A DNA stretch of 64,000 nucleotides from JABJAG01 sp038137215 (GTDB lineage Bacteria; Pseudomonadota; Alphaproteobacteria; UBA6615). A model generated the notes under the pieces. It was not told the origin of the DNA, did not search any database, and saw nothing but the letters and a program-made list of their open reading frames with translations. The stretch lies in contig JAYQBG010000009.1 of the NCBI GenBank assembly GCA_038137215.1, forward strand, positions 1 through 64,000. Direction: 5' to 3'. The position numbers and the translations under genes were made by a program. Below, one piece after another: positions 7,863-16,176 of this stretch (its first letter is position 1; the number at the start of each line of letters is the position of its first letter).

Positions 7863-8882
7863 ATGAGTGCCGAGACACCATATTCGCAGCCTGCACCGCT
7901 CTCGGTGGCGCCGATGATGGACTGGACGGACCGCCATGAGCGGTATATTTTGCGTCAGATCAGCCGTCATGTCCGCCTCTACACCGAGATGGTGACAACA
8001 GGCGCGATCCAGCACGGGGATCGTACGCGCCTGCTGGTCTTCAATCCGGCCGAGCATCCCGTTGCCCTGCAACTGGGCGGCTCCGAGCCGGAAGCACTGG
8101 CTGAGTGCGCGAAGATCGGCGCGGATTTCGGCTATGACGAGATCAACCTCAATGTGGGCTGTCCGTCCGACCGGGTGCAGTCCGGGCGTTTCGGCGCCTG
8201 TCTCATGGCCGAACCGGACCTCGTGGCGCGCGGCGTTGCGGCCATGCGCAACACTGTCGATATCCCGGTTACCGTCAAGCATCGCATCGCCATCGACGAT
8301 CAGCCCGAATGGGACACCCTGATAGGGTTTGTCGATACCGTGGCCGCCGCGGGATGCGCGCGCGTCATCGTGCACGCCCGCAAGGCCTGGCTGGAGGGCC
8401 TCAGCCCGCGTGAGAACCGTGAAGTACCGCCGCTGCATTACGACCTGGTCTATCGCCTCAAGACCGAACGTCCGGGCCTGCACGTCACCATCAATGGCGG
8501 GATCGAGACGCTGGACGAAACGGCTGAACACCTGGCTCATGTCGACGGGGTGATGCTGGGCCGGGCGGCCTATCAGAACCCGTATGTGCTCGCGGAAGCG
8601 GACCGCCGTTTCTTCGACCCTGATGCACCGGTGCGGTCCCGACACGATGTGATTGAGGCCTTCGCGGCCTATGTGGAGCGGGAGATTGCCGCCGGAACGC
8701 CCCTGATCGCCATGACCCGGCATATTCTGGGCCTTTTCAACGGCCTGCCGGGCGCGCGCGCCTGGCGCCGCTATCTGTCGGAGAATGCGCCGGGCTTTGA
8801 GGGGACACCCGCAGAGGCGGGGGCATTGGTCCGCACGGCTGCTTCGATGGTTGAAGACACCGATCGGGTGGAAGCGGCCTGA
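7863..8882 (+). CDS. dusA: tRNA-dihydrouridine(20/20a) synthase DusA
   Basis: A 339-residue FMN enzyme reducing uridines 20 and 20a in the tRNA D-loop. The barrel start SVAPMMDWTDRHERY, the catalytic Cys100 in NLNVGCPSDRVQSG and the flavin-phosphate motif NGGIETL are present; WTDRHERY and VGCPSDRVQSGRFGACLM are DusA-type rather than DusB/C. The length is normal for the family. It runs toward the FemAB-like gene, with a strong hairpin between them. Confidence 0.95.
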   Translation: MSAETPYSQPAPLSVAPMMDWTDRHERYILRQISRHVRLYTEMVTTGAIQHGDRTRLLVFNPAEHPVALQLGGSEPEALAECAKIGADFGYDEINLNVGCPSDRVQSGRFGACLMAEPDLVARGVAAMRNTVDIPVTVKHRIAIDDQPEWDTLIGFVDTVAAAGCARVIVHARKAWLEGLSPRENREVPPLHYDLVYRLKTERPGLHVTINGGIETLDETAEHLAHVDGVMLGRAAYQNPYVLAEADRRFFDPDAPVRSRHDVIEAFAAYVEREIAAGTPLIAMTRHILGLFNGLPGARAWRRYLSENAPGFEGTPAEAGALVRTAASMVEDTDRVEAA

Positions 8883-8885
8883 ACG

Positions 8886-8904
8886 GGCGGGTCTGTGACC
8901 CGCC
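8886..8904. terminator. Strong hairpin between convergent dusA and FemAB-like gene
   Basis: GGCGGGTC-tgt-GACCCGCC forms a perfect 8-bp, GC-rich stem with a 3-base loop, three bases after the dusA stop. Its position between convergent stops suggests a bidirectional terminator, although a U-run is lacking on both sides. Confidence 0.5.
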
Positions 8905-8910
8905 GGCAGC

Positions 8911-9798
8911 CTAAACGTACCTGCCCACGAGCGTTGTCTCGGTTCCACCCAGCCCGCGCTTGAAACGCGCCACGCCCGGCGCATCGTCGCTGATCCCGCC
9001 CAGGTCAAACCAGCTCTTGCCATCCGCTTTCAGGGCTTCCACCGCGCGCCAGAGCAGCAGGTGTGTGGCGCGCAGATCGCGTCCGGCCTCACCGGTCCAA
9101 CCCACCAGATAGGTGGCTGCGCTGCCATGGGTTGCGAGAAGCACCGCCGCAACGGTTTCCTCTCCCTGCTCGGCCACCAGCAGGCGCAGGCCGGCCGTCT
9201 CGTTGCCGTGTTTGTGCAACGTTTCGAGCAACGCGCCGGACGCGCCACGGTAACCGCCGACTTCCATATGAGCGGTGTGCTCTCCGATCAGCCAGGGCAG
9301 GCGGGTGCAGTGCGTGTCGTCGATGACGGTGAGCCCGGCCCGTTCGCCCTGCACCAGTGCGTTGCGCCAGTTCTGGTGCTGACCGGTACGCAGATCGTCG
9401 AGCGAATGCGAGAGGTCGAGCCAGATGGTGCGGTAGCCCTCAGCGACCCGGCGAAATCCCGCTTCCGACATTTGAGCATGATGGGCGGGCGTATCTTCCA
9501 GTTCGGGGTGGAACGTCACCGGCCGGGCCCTGCGCAGCCGGTAGCGTTGCCGCAGTAGGCCGAGGGCGAGCTTTTGCATTTCGCCGGGGATTTCGTCATG
9601 CACCCAGAGCGGGCCGCGATAAATGGTCTGGCTGCCGGGTGTCCCGAAAGACGGTTTTCCGTGGGATACGATAATGCCGATGGGCTTCTTGTCGAACCGG
9701 ATCACCCCGAGATCGGCGCGCAGACCCTGGGTTTCGTGCATGGCCAGAGCGTAGGTCGCGGTCTGGGTCAGGCTTGGCCGTTTGCAGGCGGCCAGCAT
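8911..9798 (-). CDS. FemAB/BioF2-like (GNAT-fold) aminoacyl/acyltransferase, 5' end interrupted
   Basis: The first usable ATG (9798) gives 295 residues. The central NWRNALVQGERAGLTV, then TYLVGWTGEAGRDLRATHLLLW, and the end FDLGGISDDAPGVARFKRGLGG match the FemAB-related Acetyltransf_6 family, whose members transfer aminoacyl or acyl groups, often to peptidoglycan precursors. The conserved N-terminal strand and the family's W..ll......L.Q...YA pattern begin upstream of 9798, in the same frame, beyond a TGA at 9831-9829 (see next entry). The protein may therefore be made without its first strand, or not at all. It follows murQ on the same strand, which supports a cell-wall link. Confidence 0.7.
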   Translation of the reverse strand: MLAACKRPSLTQTATYALAMHETQGLRADLGVIRFDKKPIGIIVSHGKPSFGTPGSQTIYRGPLWVHDEIPGEMQKLALGLLRQRYRLRRARPVTFHPELEDTPAHHAQMSEAGFRRVAEGYRTIWLDLSHSLDDLRTGQHQNWRNALVQGERAGLTVIDDTHCTRLPWLIGEHTAHMEVGGYRGASGALLETLHKHGNETAGLRLLVAEQGEETVAAVLLATHGSAATYLVGWTGEAGRDLRATHLLLWRAVEALKADGKSWFDLGGISDDAPGVARFKRGLGGTETTLVGRYV

Positions 9799-9861
9799 GC
9801 CGTCCCACTGGGTCCGGTTGTGCCGGTTTCAGCTGATCCGGAACGGGTTGAGGTCGGACAT
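9799..9861 (-). other. In-frame 5' extension of the FemAB-like gene, blocked by TGA at codon 11
   Basis: An ATG at 9861, two bases after the murQ stop, is exactly in frame with the FemAB-like gene and reads MSDLNPFRIS, stop, NRHNRTQWDG, then the ATG at 9798. Relatives of this family usually have a Trp in the first strand (pattern I.W......W..ll), so TGG to TGA is the simplest explanation. The alternative is a 10-codon upstream peptide with re-initiation at 9798. Confidence 0.55.
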
Positions 9862-9863
9862 CC

Positions 9864-10769
9864 TTACCGCGCCTGGATGTTGCTCTGTGCGTCGAGCACG
9901 GCATGCAGATCCCCATGATGAGTTTCCAGCAACTGGCGGGCATCGTCCGGGGCGAACCCCCGGGCCACGAGGATCGCGGGCTTGACCGCGTATCCGGTGG
10001 CATCGAGTGCGGCCTGTGCTGTGGCGTCATCTGTGTCGGACCCGGCGGCCACGATCCGAACGGCGCGCTCGCGCAGCTTGGCGTTGGACGGAATCACATC
10101 GACCATCATGCCGCGATAGACCCGGCCCAGCCGGATCATGGTCAGTGTCGAAAACAGGTTGAGCGCCACCTTCTGGGCCGTTCCTGCGCTCATCCGTGTC
10201 GAACCCCCGATGGGTTCGGGTCCGGATTCGAGCAGGATCGGGTGGTCGACGGAATACAGCAGGGGGGTACCGGGATTGTTCGCGATCCCGATGGTCAGGG
10301 CACCGGCGGTGCGCGCGGCGTTGCTCGCGGCAATCGCGTAAGGCGTCACGCCGCTTGCCGAGAGCGCGATACAGACATCGTCCCGTCCCAGTTTCAGATC
10401 ACGTGCATCCGCCACGGCCTGGTCGGTATCGTCCTCCGCACCTTCAGCCGTGCGTGTGAGTGCGGTCGGGCCGCCGGCAATCAGATAGGCGAGTCTCTCC
10501 TCGGGCCAGCCGAAGGTCGGCACCAGTTCCACACCGTCCTGGACACCGAGACGGGCCGAAGTGCCGGCACCGGCATATACGAGCCGGCCGTTCGGATTTT
10601 CCCGAAGCCTTGCTGCAGCCGCGTCAGCCGCGTCGTCCAGTTGGGGCAATCCCGGGTCAAGGGATGCCAGGGCGGTGTTCTGCGCATCCAGAAACGCGCG
10701 CAGAATGTCCCGGTTCTCCCGGGTTTCGAGATCACGATAGGTTTCGGCGAATTCTTCGGTCTTGCGCAT
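9864..10769 (-). CDS. murQ: N-acetylmuramic acid 6-phosphate etherase MurQ
   Basis: A 301-residue SIS-domain lyase that cleaves the lactyl ether of MurNAc-6-P to give GlcNAc-6-P and D-lactate in peptidoglycan recycling. RLVYAGAGTSARLGVQDGVE, PTFGWPEERL with IAGG, GAEDD, SASGVTPYAIAA and GSTRMSAGTAQK are the family's signature blocks. The usual GTSGRLG is GTSARLG here. Start choice: ATG at 10769 (MRKTEEF) fits homologues; ATG at 10802 is possible. It is divergent from the GlcNAc-kinase-like gene, and its product would feed nagA. Confidence 0.94.
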   Translation of the reverse strand: MRKTEEFAETYRDLETRENRDILRAFLDAQNTALASLDPGLPQLDDAADAAAARLRENPNGRLVYAGAGTSARLGVQDGVELVPTFGWPEERLAYLIAGGPTALTRTAEGAEDDTDQAVADARDLKLGRDDVCIALSASGVTPYAIAASNAARTAGALTIGIANNPGTPLLYSVDHPILLESGPEPIGGSTRMSAGTAQKVALNLFSTLTMIRLGRVYRGMMVDVIPSNAKLRERAVRIVAAGSDTDDATAQAALDATGYAVKPAILVARGFAPDDARQLLETHHGDLHAVLDAQSNIQAR

Positions 10770-10897
10770 GGAATGGATTGCTTGCGAATACCATCTTTCC
10801 ATAGCACACCGTACCGCGCCGCAATGTCGCCGAAAGCGCGGCGCAAAACACAACCGTGTAGAATAGACGTCCAACCCGACCGGAAGATCTAAGGCCC

Positions 10898-11803
10898 ATG
10901 GATTCTCGTTTGTTTTGTTGCGTCGATGGCGGTGCCAGCAACACCCGTGTGGCGCTCTACGATACATCGGGCAATCGCCTGGGTTTGTCGGTCGGCGGGC
11001 CGACCAGCCTGACACTGCGCGGGGCCGAGGCGTGGCAGGAGATTCTGGCGGTGCTGGAGAATGTGGCGCGTGCGGTCTCGCTCGAAGGCGACTATCTGGC
11101 CCAGACCCATTTCGGAATCGGACTGGCGGGCGCGAACAACACCCGCCAGCGCGATCTCTTCATGGCCGCTGCGCCATCGGCCGGTGGGCTGCGTGTCTCG
11201 ACCGATGCCTATATCGCTGCGCTGGGCGCCCACGGCGCGGCCCCGGGGGCTGTGGTGATCGTGGGAACCGGCAGTGTCGGCTACCGGATCGAGGCTGCGG
11301 GCCGGTGCCGACTTGTTGGGGGCTGGGGGTTCCAGGTCGGTGACGAGGGAAGCGGCGCCTGGATCGGTCGCCAGGCAATCATGCAGGTTGTGAAAGTGCT
11401 CGATGCGCGGCACCGAAACCGGTCCACAGCCTTACATCACACGATTGCCGAACGTTGCGGGACGACCCGCGAGGATATGCTCGCCTGGCTCTGGCAGGCT
11501 GAGCCGGCACAGTTCGCCGAACTGGCACCGATGGTCCTGGACTGTGCCGGTGACGGCGACACGGCCGCGATGGCCATCGTGACGGCGGCCGGGCGAGAAA
11601 TCGATGCGTTGGCCGAAGCCCTCGATCCGGGGCGGCAGGTACCGCTTGCGCTTGTCGGCGGTCTGGCCGAACCTCTCGATCCCTTTTTGCCGGATCGTTT
11701 GCGGAACTGGGTCCGCGCACCGAAACAGGAACCGCTCCTGGGGGCGTTGATGCTGGCGCAGGGCCGGGCCCCGGACGAAACAATTGTGTGGCAGAACCGA
11801 TGA
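10898..11803 (+). CDS. BadF/BcrA-family ATPase, N-acetylglucosamine kinase-like
   Basis: A 301-residue ASKHA-fold kinase. CVDGGASNTRVALYD near the N terminus is the phosphate-1 motif, IVGTGSVGYR is the phosphate-2 region, and GWGFQVGDEGSGAWIGRQA is the characteristic motif of GlcNAc/glucosamine kinases in the BadF family. It probably phosphorylates amino sugars (GlcNAc, perhaps MurNAc) at position 6. Its last four bases overlap the nagA start (ATGA), so the two are translationally coupled. With murQ and namZ around it, a role in recycling wall sugars is the best inference. Confidence 0.88.
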   Translation: MDSRLFCCVDGGASNTRVALYDTSGNRLGLSVGGPTSLTLRGAEAWQEILAVLENVARAVSLEGDYLAQTHFGIGLAGANNTRQRDLFMAAAPSAGGLRVSTDAYIAALGAHGAAPGAVVIVGTGSVGYRIEAAGRCRLVGGWGFQVGDEGSGAWIGRQAIMQVVKVLDARHRNRSTALHHTIAERCGTTREDMLAWLWQAEPAQFAELAPMVLDCAGDGDTAAMAIVTAAGREIDALAEALDPGRQVPLALVGGLAEPLDPFLPDRLRNWVRAPKQEPLLGALMLAQGRAPDETIVWQNR

Positions 11804-12891
11804 GTGAAGAGCAACAGGTTGGCCGTATTCTGACGCCAGAAGGCTGGGTGGCCGGCCGGATCGTCTATGACGCCCATATTCGAGCGATCGAGCCCGGGGC
11901 TGTTGCCGCCAGCGCGCCTGCGATTATCCCGGGTTTTGTCGATCTGCACGTGCCCGGCGGTGGCGGGGCGGATGTGATGCAGGGCGCGGATGCGGTCCGG
12001 ACGGCCGCGAAACTCCATGCCCGGCATGGCACGACCTCCTTCCTGCCCGCGACAGTGACGGCACCGCGCGAAGACCTGGAACGCGCATTGTCCGAGATCG
12101 GAGAGGTCCAGGGCGCGCGCGAGACGGGCGAATCCCGTGTTCTGGGCGCACATATGGAGGGGCCTTTCATCAATACCGAAAAGCTTGGGGCGCAACCGCC
12201 CCATGCGCGCCTGCCGGAAACGGACTTCATTGCCGAGGTCTGCGCCGGTCAGGTTGTAAAACTCGTGACCATCGCGCCGGAGATCGAAGGTGGGCTTGCG
12301 GCGATCCGGACATTTTCGGAGGCGGGGATCGCGGTGCAGATCGGTCACACCGATGCCGACTATGAAACCGCCTGTGGGGCGCTGGATGCCGGCGCGCGCG
12401 GGTTCACGCATCTGTTCAATGCGATGTCGGCGCTGCACCACCGGGCGCCGGGTGTGACCGGGGCGGCGCTTGCGCGTGGTGAATATGCAGCGATCATCCC
12501 GGATGGGGTACATGTGGCCGACGGTGCGCTGAGGGCAGCTCTTCGTGCGATTCCGAAGCTGTTCTGTGTGACGGACGCGACCGCAGCGGCGGGGATGCCC
12601 GATGGTGAATATCCCCTCGGCAGCCAAACCGTGACCAAGCGCGGCGACAGTGTGTTCCTAAGAGACGAAACCCTCGCGGGGAGCGCGCTGACCATGGATA
12701 CGGCTCTGGCGCACCTGTTGGCGCTGGGCCTTCCGCTTGAGGATGCCAGCCGCCGTCTGTCGGCCTATCCCGCGGATTTCCTGGGCAGGTGGGATCGCGG
12801 GCGGATTGCGAGGGGCGCCTGGGCAGACATGCTCATACTGGATGGAAACAACCGGATCGACAGTGTCATCGTCGAAGGCGAGACGATCTAG
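11800..12891 (+). CDS. nagA: N-acetylglucosamine-6-phosphate deacetylase NagA
   Basis: A 363-residue amidohydrolase converting GlcNAc-6-P to glucosamine-6-P. GFVDLHVPGGGG, HARHGTTSFLPATVTAP, GAHMEGPFIN (metal-binding Glu), IGHTDADY and FTHLFNAMSALHHR (metal His residues), IPDGVHV and CVTDATAAAG (catalytic Asp) are present in order. The ATG at 11800 makes an ATGA overlap with the kinase gene. It ends head-on against namZ, the two stop codons sharing the palindrome CTAG. Confidence 0.96.
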   Translation: MSEEQQVGRILTPEGWVAGRIVYDAHIRAIEPGAVAASAPAIIPGFVDLHVPGGGGADVMQGADAVRTAAKLHARHGTTSFLPATVTAPREDLERALSEIGEVQGARETGESRVLGAHMEGPFINTEKLGAQPPHARLPETDFIAEVCAGQVVKLVTIAPEIEGGLAAIRTFSEAGIAVQIGHTDADYETACGALDAGARGFTHLFNAMSALHHRAPGVTGAALARGEYAAIIPDGVHVADGALRAALRAIPKLFCVTDATAAAGMPDGEYPLGSQTVTKRGDSVFLRDETLAGSALTMDTALAHLLALGLPLEDASRRLSAYPADFLGRWDRGRIARGAWADMLILDGNNRIDSVIVEGETI

Positions 12892-14021
12892 CGCCAGCTG
12901 GAAACGATGTCTTCGGCGGACGCACCCGAATCCAGCAACTCGCGCAGATCTGAGCGGGCGAAGAGGTTGTTGATCGCGCCGCCGGGCGTGCCGTCGGGTC
13001 CCGGTATCCAGGCGAAATCCGGGTGATGGTCCCGCAACCAGGCCAGAAGATGCACACCAAGGGAAAGCGGATAGAGGCGGCCGGCCTTCTGAGGCCAGAT
13101 GGCGACGCCGGGAAGCGCCTGGCCCGCAAGATCATTGCGCAGATGGGTCACGACAGTGGGTTTTCCCCGAAACCCGGTGTTCCATTCCGCCATGGCTGCG
13201 GCGAGGGGGTCGACGTCGAGACCGGGTGCCGAAATGCTGCGAAAGGACTGGGCTGAACCGCGCCCCTCGCTGATATTGGTCGCTTCCAGCAGCACCAGTC
13301 CCGCATAATTTGCCACTGCGTCGGGGTGTGACAATGCCGGTGAGGGCGCCGTCCAGCCCAGGTCTGCGGTCAGGACGATATCGGCGGGATAGACAAGATA
13401 GGGGGCGTCCGTGATCGTGGGCGCAACGGCGCGGGAAACCAGTTCGGCGATTGTGTGGCCGTGCACGAACCGGACGTCGAAATAGGCCAGCAGGGAGCGC
13501 CGTGACCCCTCGGGAGGCGGACCTTCGGCACCGGGCCCAAGCGGGTTCGCCCGGTCGCAGACAATCACCTCGATATGCTGTTCGAGTGCCTTGCGTGCCG
13601 CACGCGCGGCGGTGGCGGCGTAGGTGTAGCAACGCACACCCACATCACGGAGATCGATAACCAGCGTGTCGATGTCCTCGAAGGTTGCGTGGTCGTCCAG
13701 CCCGCTGCCGGCATAGAGGCTCCGGACCGGCAGTCCCGTCAGCGGGTCTGTCCCGTCCGCCACCGATTCTCCGGCGCCGGCGGACAGGTGGATGCCATGC
13801 TCCGGCGTGAACAGTTGCAGGGGCGCTCCGCCCGCGCTTCTGAGACGTCGATTGAGGGCACGCGACCCCGGAGCGCCGTCAATTGTTGTGCTGGCGTGAT
13901 TGGTCAGGAAGCCCACCTGTCGTTCAGCCAGACGGGTGATGGTCTGTTCATCGGCGAGCAGACGGTCCAGACCCGACAGGGTACGCCGCGCGGGCGGAGG
14001 AGGGGCATCGTGCGTGGGCAT
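12888..14021 (-). CDS. namZ: DUF1343 family, NamZ-type exo-beta-N-acetylmuramidase
   Basis: A 377-residue DUF1343 protein. Members characterised as NamZ release MurNAc from the non-reducing ends of peptidoglycan fragments. VGFLTNHAST, LFTPEHGIHLSAGAGE, VIDLRDVGVRCYTY, VIVCDRANPLG, LLLEATNISEGRGS-like text (LEATNISEGRGSA) and the FRPT-equivalent FRGKPTVVTHL are recognisable. No signal peptide is visible at this start, so it would act in the cytoplasm unless the start lies upstream. The pairing with murQ, a sugar kinase and nagA fits a complete MurNAc-to-GlcN-6-P route. The ATG at 14021 lacks a clear ribosome site. Confidence 0.88.
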   Translation of the reverse strand: MPTHDAPPPPARRTLSGLDRLLADEQTITRLAERQVGFLTNHASTTIDGAPGSRALNRRLRSAGGAPLQLFTPEHGIHLSAGAGESVADGTDPLTGLPVRSLYAGSGLDDHATFEDIDTLVIDLRDVGVRCYTYAATAARAARKALEQHIEVIVCDRANPLGPGAEGPPPEGSRRSLLAYFDVRFVHGHTIAELVSRAVAPTITDAPYLVYPADIVLTADLGWTAPSPALSHPDAVANYAGLVLLEATNISEGRGSAQSFRSISAPGLDVDPLAAAMAEWNTGFRGKPTVVTHLRNDLAGQALPGVAIWPQKAGRLYPLSLGVHLLAWLRDHHPDFAWIPGPDGTPGGAINNLFARSDLRELLDSGASAEDIVSSWR

Positions 14022-14079
14022 CAGAACCAGACTACCGCTGGCTCTCGTGGCCGAGAAAGACCTATCGCAGTCAGACGAA

Positions 14080-14403
14080 CTAGTTGACCAGTGAGCCACC
14101 GTTTTTGAGGACGGCAGATTCTTCTGCCGCCTTCTCTGCCGGCAGGCGTCGCACAACATCGCCGGTTGTCGGATCGAGGATCTCGACAAAGACGTCAGCC
14201 TCGATCGGATCGTAGCTCAGCCGTGCCTGGAATATCCGGCCTTCGGTTTCGACTAGTTTGACAGCGCGCAGATCGTCCCCGATCTGGCCCGCATCCGGGT
14301 CATCCTGCAGGGCGGATTGCGGGGCCTCCTCGTCCCGGACGCGCTTGGCGAACCAGTCAATGCGCGGCTCCGCTGCAGGTCTGATGCGTTCAATGGTCTC
14401 CAT
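14080..14403 (-). CDS. FlaG-like domain protein
   Basis: A 107-residue protein. The last 50 residues (ARLSYDPIEADVFVEILDP, TTGDVVRRLPAEKAAEE) match the FlaG pattern, in which a beta strand is followed by D..TGEV.R..P.E. The N-terminal half is charged and probably disordered. FlaG proteins influence flagellar filament length, but no other flagellar gene lies in this window, so the role is uncertain. The ATG at 14403 has a GGAG ribosome site 7 bases upstream. Confidence 0.6.
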   Translation of the reverse strand: METIERIRPAAEPRIDWFAKRVRDEEAPQSALQDDPDAGQIGDDLRAVKLVETEGRIFQARLSYDPIEADVFVEILDPTTGDVVRRLPAEKAAEESAVLKNGGSLVN

Positions 14404-14593
14404 GTCACGCTCCGGGGTTGGGCTTAAAGCCTGTCTGGCCCCTCGAAATTCGGAGGAGCATGTCCGCACGCATTGCGGTCACTCGTGAAACATTGCGCGG
14501 AGTGCATGCACACGCAACGAGGATCGCGTGCAGTTTTAGTTTTTGGAAATTCGAGAGGTTTTCGCAGTAATTCTTCTCGATACCCGAAAATGC

Positions 14594-14935
14594 CTAGCGG
14601 ACCGCGACCAACTTGGGCCGGCTCTTAATGGCGGTTAGTGCGTCCATAAGGTCCTGGCTCTGTTTCAGCTTCTGGGGACCCCGCGAAACCACGTAGCGCC
14701 GCTGTCGGTTGCCCTTCTTCGGGAATTTCTCAATCGAATACAGCGGATGTTCGGCCGTGTGGCGAAAGACCGAGAAAACCGCCCGGTCGCGCAATAGGTC
14801 GATGGCATAGTCGCGCCACTCACCGGCGGCCACGCGGCGGCTATACTCGTTCAGAAGAATACGAAGCTCGTTTCGGTCGAACGTGACCTGGGCCGGTGTC
14901 CGGTTGTGCTGGGTCACGATGTGCACAGAACTCAT
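14594..14935 (-). CDS. DUF2794 protein (conserved in alphaproteobacteria)
   Basis: A 113-residue protein matching DUF2794: FDRNELRILLNEYSRRVAAG, EWRDYAIDLLRDRAVFSVFR, HPLYSIEKFPK. The function is unknown; the family is small, cytoplasmic and restricted largely to alphaproteobacteria, which supports the taxonomic placement. The gene stands alone between the FlaG-like and lipoprotein genes. About 190 bp separate it from the next gene on the same strand. Confidence 0.9.
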   Translation of the reverse strand: MSSVHIVTQHNRTPAQVTFDRNELRILLNEYSRRVAAGEWRDYAIDLLRDRAVFSVFRHTAEHPLYSIEKFPKKGNRQRRYVVSRGPQKLKQSQDLMDALTAIKSRPKLVAVR

Positions 14936-15036
14936 TCGGGATATGCTCGACCGTTACGGTTGCATGACTGTTGTGAGAGTTTTCCCGATTTTCGGGGATG
15001 TGTCCAGCGACCCAGGACAGTTCGACCCGGCCCGTT

Positions 15037-15360
15037 CTAAAACGTTCTTCGGCTTTCGGTCTTGTGCGGATTTCGAACCGGGTAGTACGTGATCTGTGCA
15101 ATCGAGCGATAACAGACCTGGTCTGGAGGCTCGGGCTTTTCGCCGCGCTCGGGAATACACCAGGCATTGCCGCGCAACGAATTGAGGAACGAACAATTCT
15201 CACCCGTGGCGAACGACATTGCGTGGTCTGTGACGGTTTTCCCCGAATCGACTGCGGTGACGACGCTTGCGCCCCCAAGATCCAAGGAGGCGGGATCGGC
15301 GCAGGCGGACAGGCCAAAGGGCCAGAGCAGAAGTGCGAGAATCGGAATAGGCTTGGTCAT
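15037..15360 (-). CDS. Small putative lipoprotein
   Basis: A 107-residue protein beginning MTKPIPILALLLWPFGLSAC, a lipoprotein signal with the lipobox LSAC, so it is likely anchored to a membrane by Cys20. The mature part has three further Cys residues (ENCSFLNSLRG, AWCIPERGEKP, QVCYRS), possibly forming a disulfide in the periplasm. I do not recognise the family with certainty. Divergent from the yfgM-like gene with a 169-bp spacer. Confidence 0.7.
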   Translation of the reverse strand: MTKPIPILALLLWPFGLSACADPASLDLGGASVVTAVDSGKTVTDHAMSFATGENCSFLNSLRGNAWCIPERGEKPEPPDQVCYRSIAQITYYPVRNPHKTESRRTF

Positions 15361-15529
15361 AATCGCTTGCCGGTCGGAAACGAGGTAGTTTTCCCGTGTT
15401 TGGGTTAAGGAAAGGTTTGATTGGGTGCGCAGACGGATCAAAAGCCTGTTAATAGGTTGATTTCATCGCGCGCTACAGCGATATAGCCTGCTGACGCTTC
15501 GGCGAAGTGATTGAAAAGGAAATATTTTC

Positions 15530-16174
15530 GTGTCGGACGAGTTGTTTCGCGAAGTTGATGAAGAGGTCCGCCAGGACCGGTTCCAGAATCTCTGGAAACG
15601 TTACGGCATCTATTTGGTGATCGTCTTTGTCGTGATTGTCGGGGCGACGGTCGCCTTTGTGTTGTGGCGCGATGCGCAGGAGAGCGCACGCCAGGCCGAC
15701 AGTGCACGGTTCCTCGAGGCGGTTGTGGCGGAGCAGACAGAACGGAACGCTGCGATCGACCAGTTGCGCGAGATCGCACGCGAGGGAACACCCGGCTACC
15801 GATTCCTGGCGAGCTTGCGCGAAGCCGCACTTCTCGCCGATGGCGGCGAGACGGGCGAAGCCGTGATCGTATTTGATGCGGTGGCCGCAGATGAAGACTT
15901 CGAGCCCGTCTATCGTGATATCACGCGTCTCCTCGCCGTGGCGCACGGCATGCAGAACATGTCTCAGGGTGAAGTTGAGGAACGTTTGGCTGGCCTTGCT
16001 GCGGACGACAGCCCCTTCCGGATCACCGCCCGAGAGTTTCTTGCGGTAGCGGCGATACGCGGGGGGAATCCCGACCGGGCAGCCGAACTGTTGCGTGCCA
16101 ATATCGCCGACAATGAAGTCTCTCGGGTCGCCCAGGCGCGCGCCGGTGAACTGCTCGCGACGCTGGACCGCTGA
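15530..16174 (+). CDS. YfgM-like membrane-anchored TPR protein
   Basis: A 214-residue protein with one transmembrane helix (about residues 26-46, YGIYLVIVFVVIVGATVAFV) and a periplasmic TPR-type helical domain. E. coli YfgM is an ancillary SecYEG partner acting with periplasmic chaperones. The order yfgM-bamB-der is the same as in E. coli, which supports the call. The start is GTG, with AAGGAAA upstream. The stop is 2 bp before bamB. Confidence 0.88.
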   Translation: MSDELFREVDEEVRQDRFQNLWKRYGIYLVIVFVVIVGATVAFVLWRDAQESARQADSARFLEAVVAEQTERNAAIDQLREIAREGTPGYRFLASLREAALLADGGETGEAVIVFDAVAADEDFEPVYRDITRLLAVAHGMQNMSQGEVEERLAGLAADDSPFRITAREFLAVAAIRGGNPDRAAELLRANIADNEVSRVAQARAGELLATLDR

Positions 16175-16176
16175 AC

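Noticed and set aside
7827..9023. Long minus-strand frame opposite dusA
   Set aside because: It is a shadow of dusA, a clear enzyme with all motifs; the antisense text is Arg/Gly-rich without domains.
9829..9831. Selenocysteine at the TGA in the FemAB-like gene
   Set aside because: The family has no redox Cys at this place and no SECIS-like hairpin is evident just downstream; a lost Trp codon fits better.
9903..10892. Long plus-strand frame opposite murQ
   Set aside because: murQ motifs are complete on the minus strand; the opposite frame has no start signal or family resemblance.
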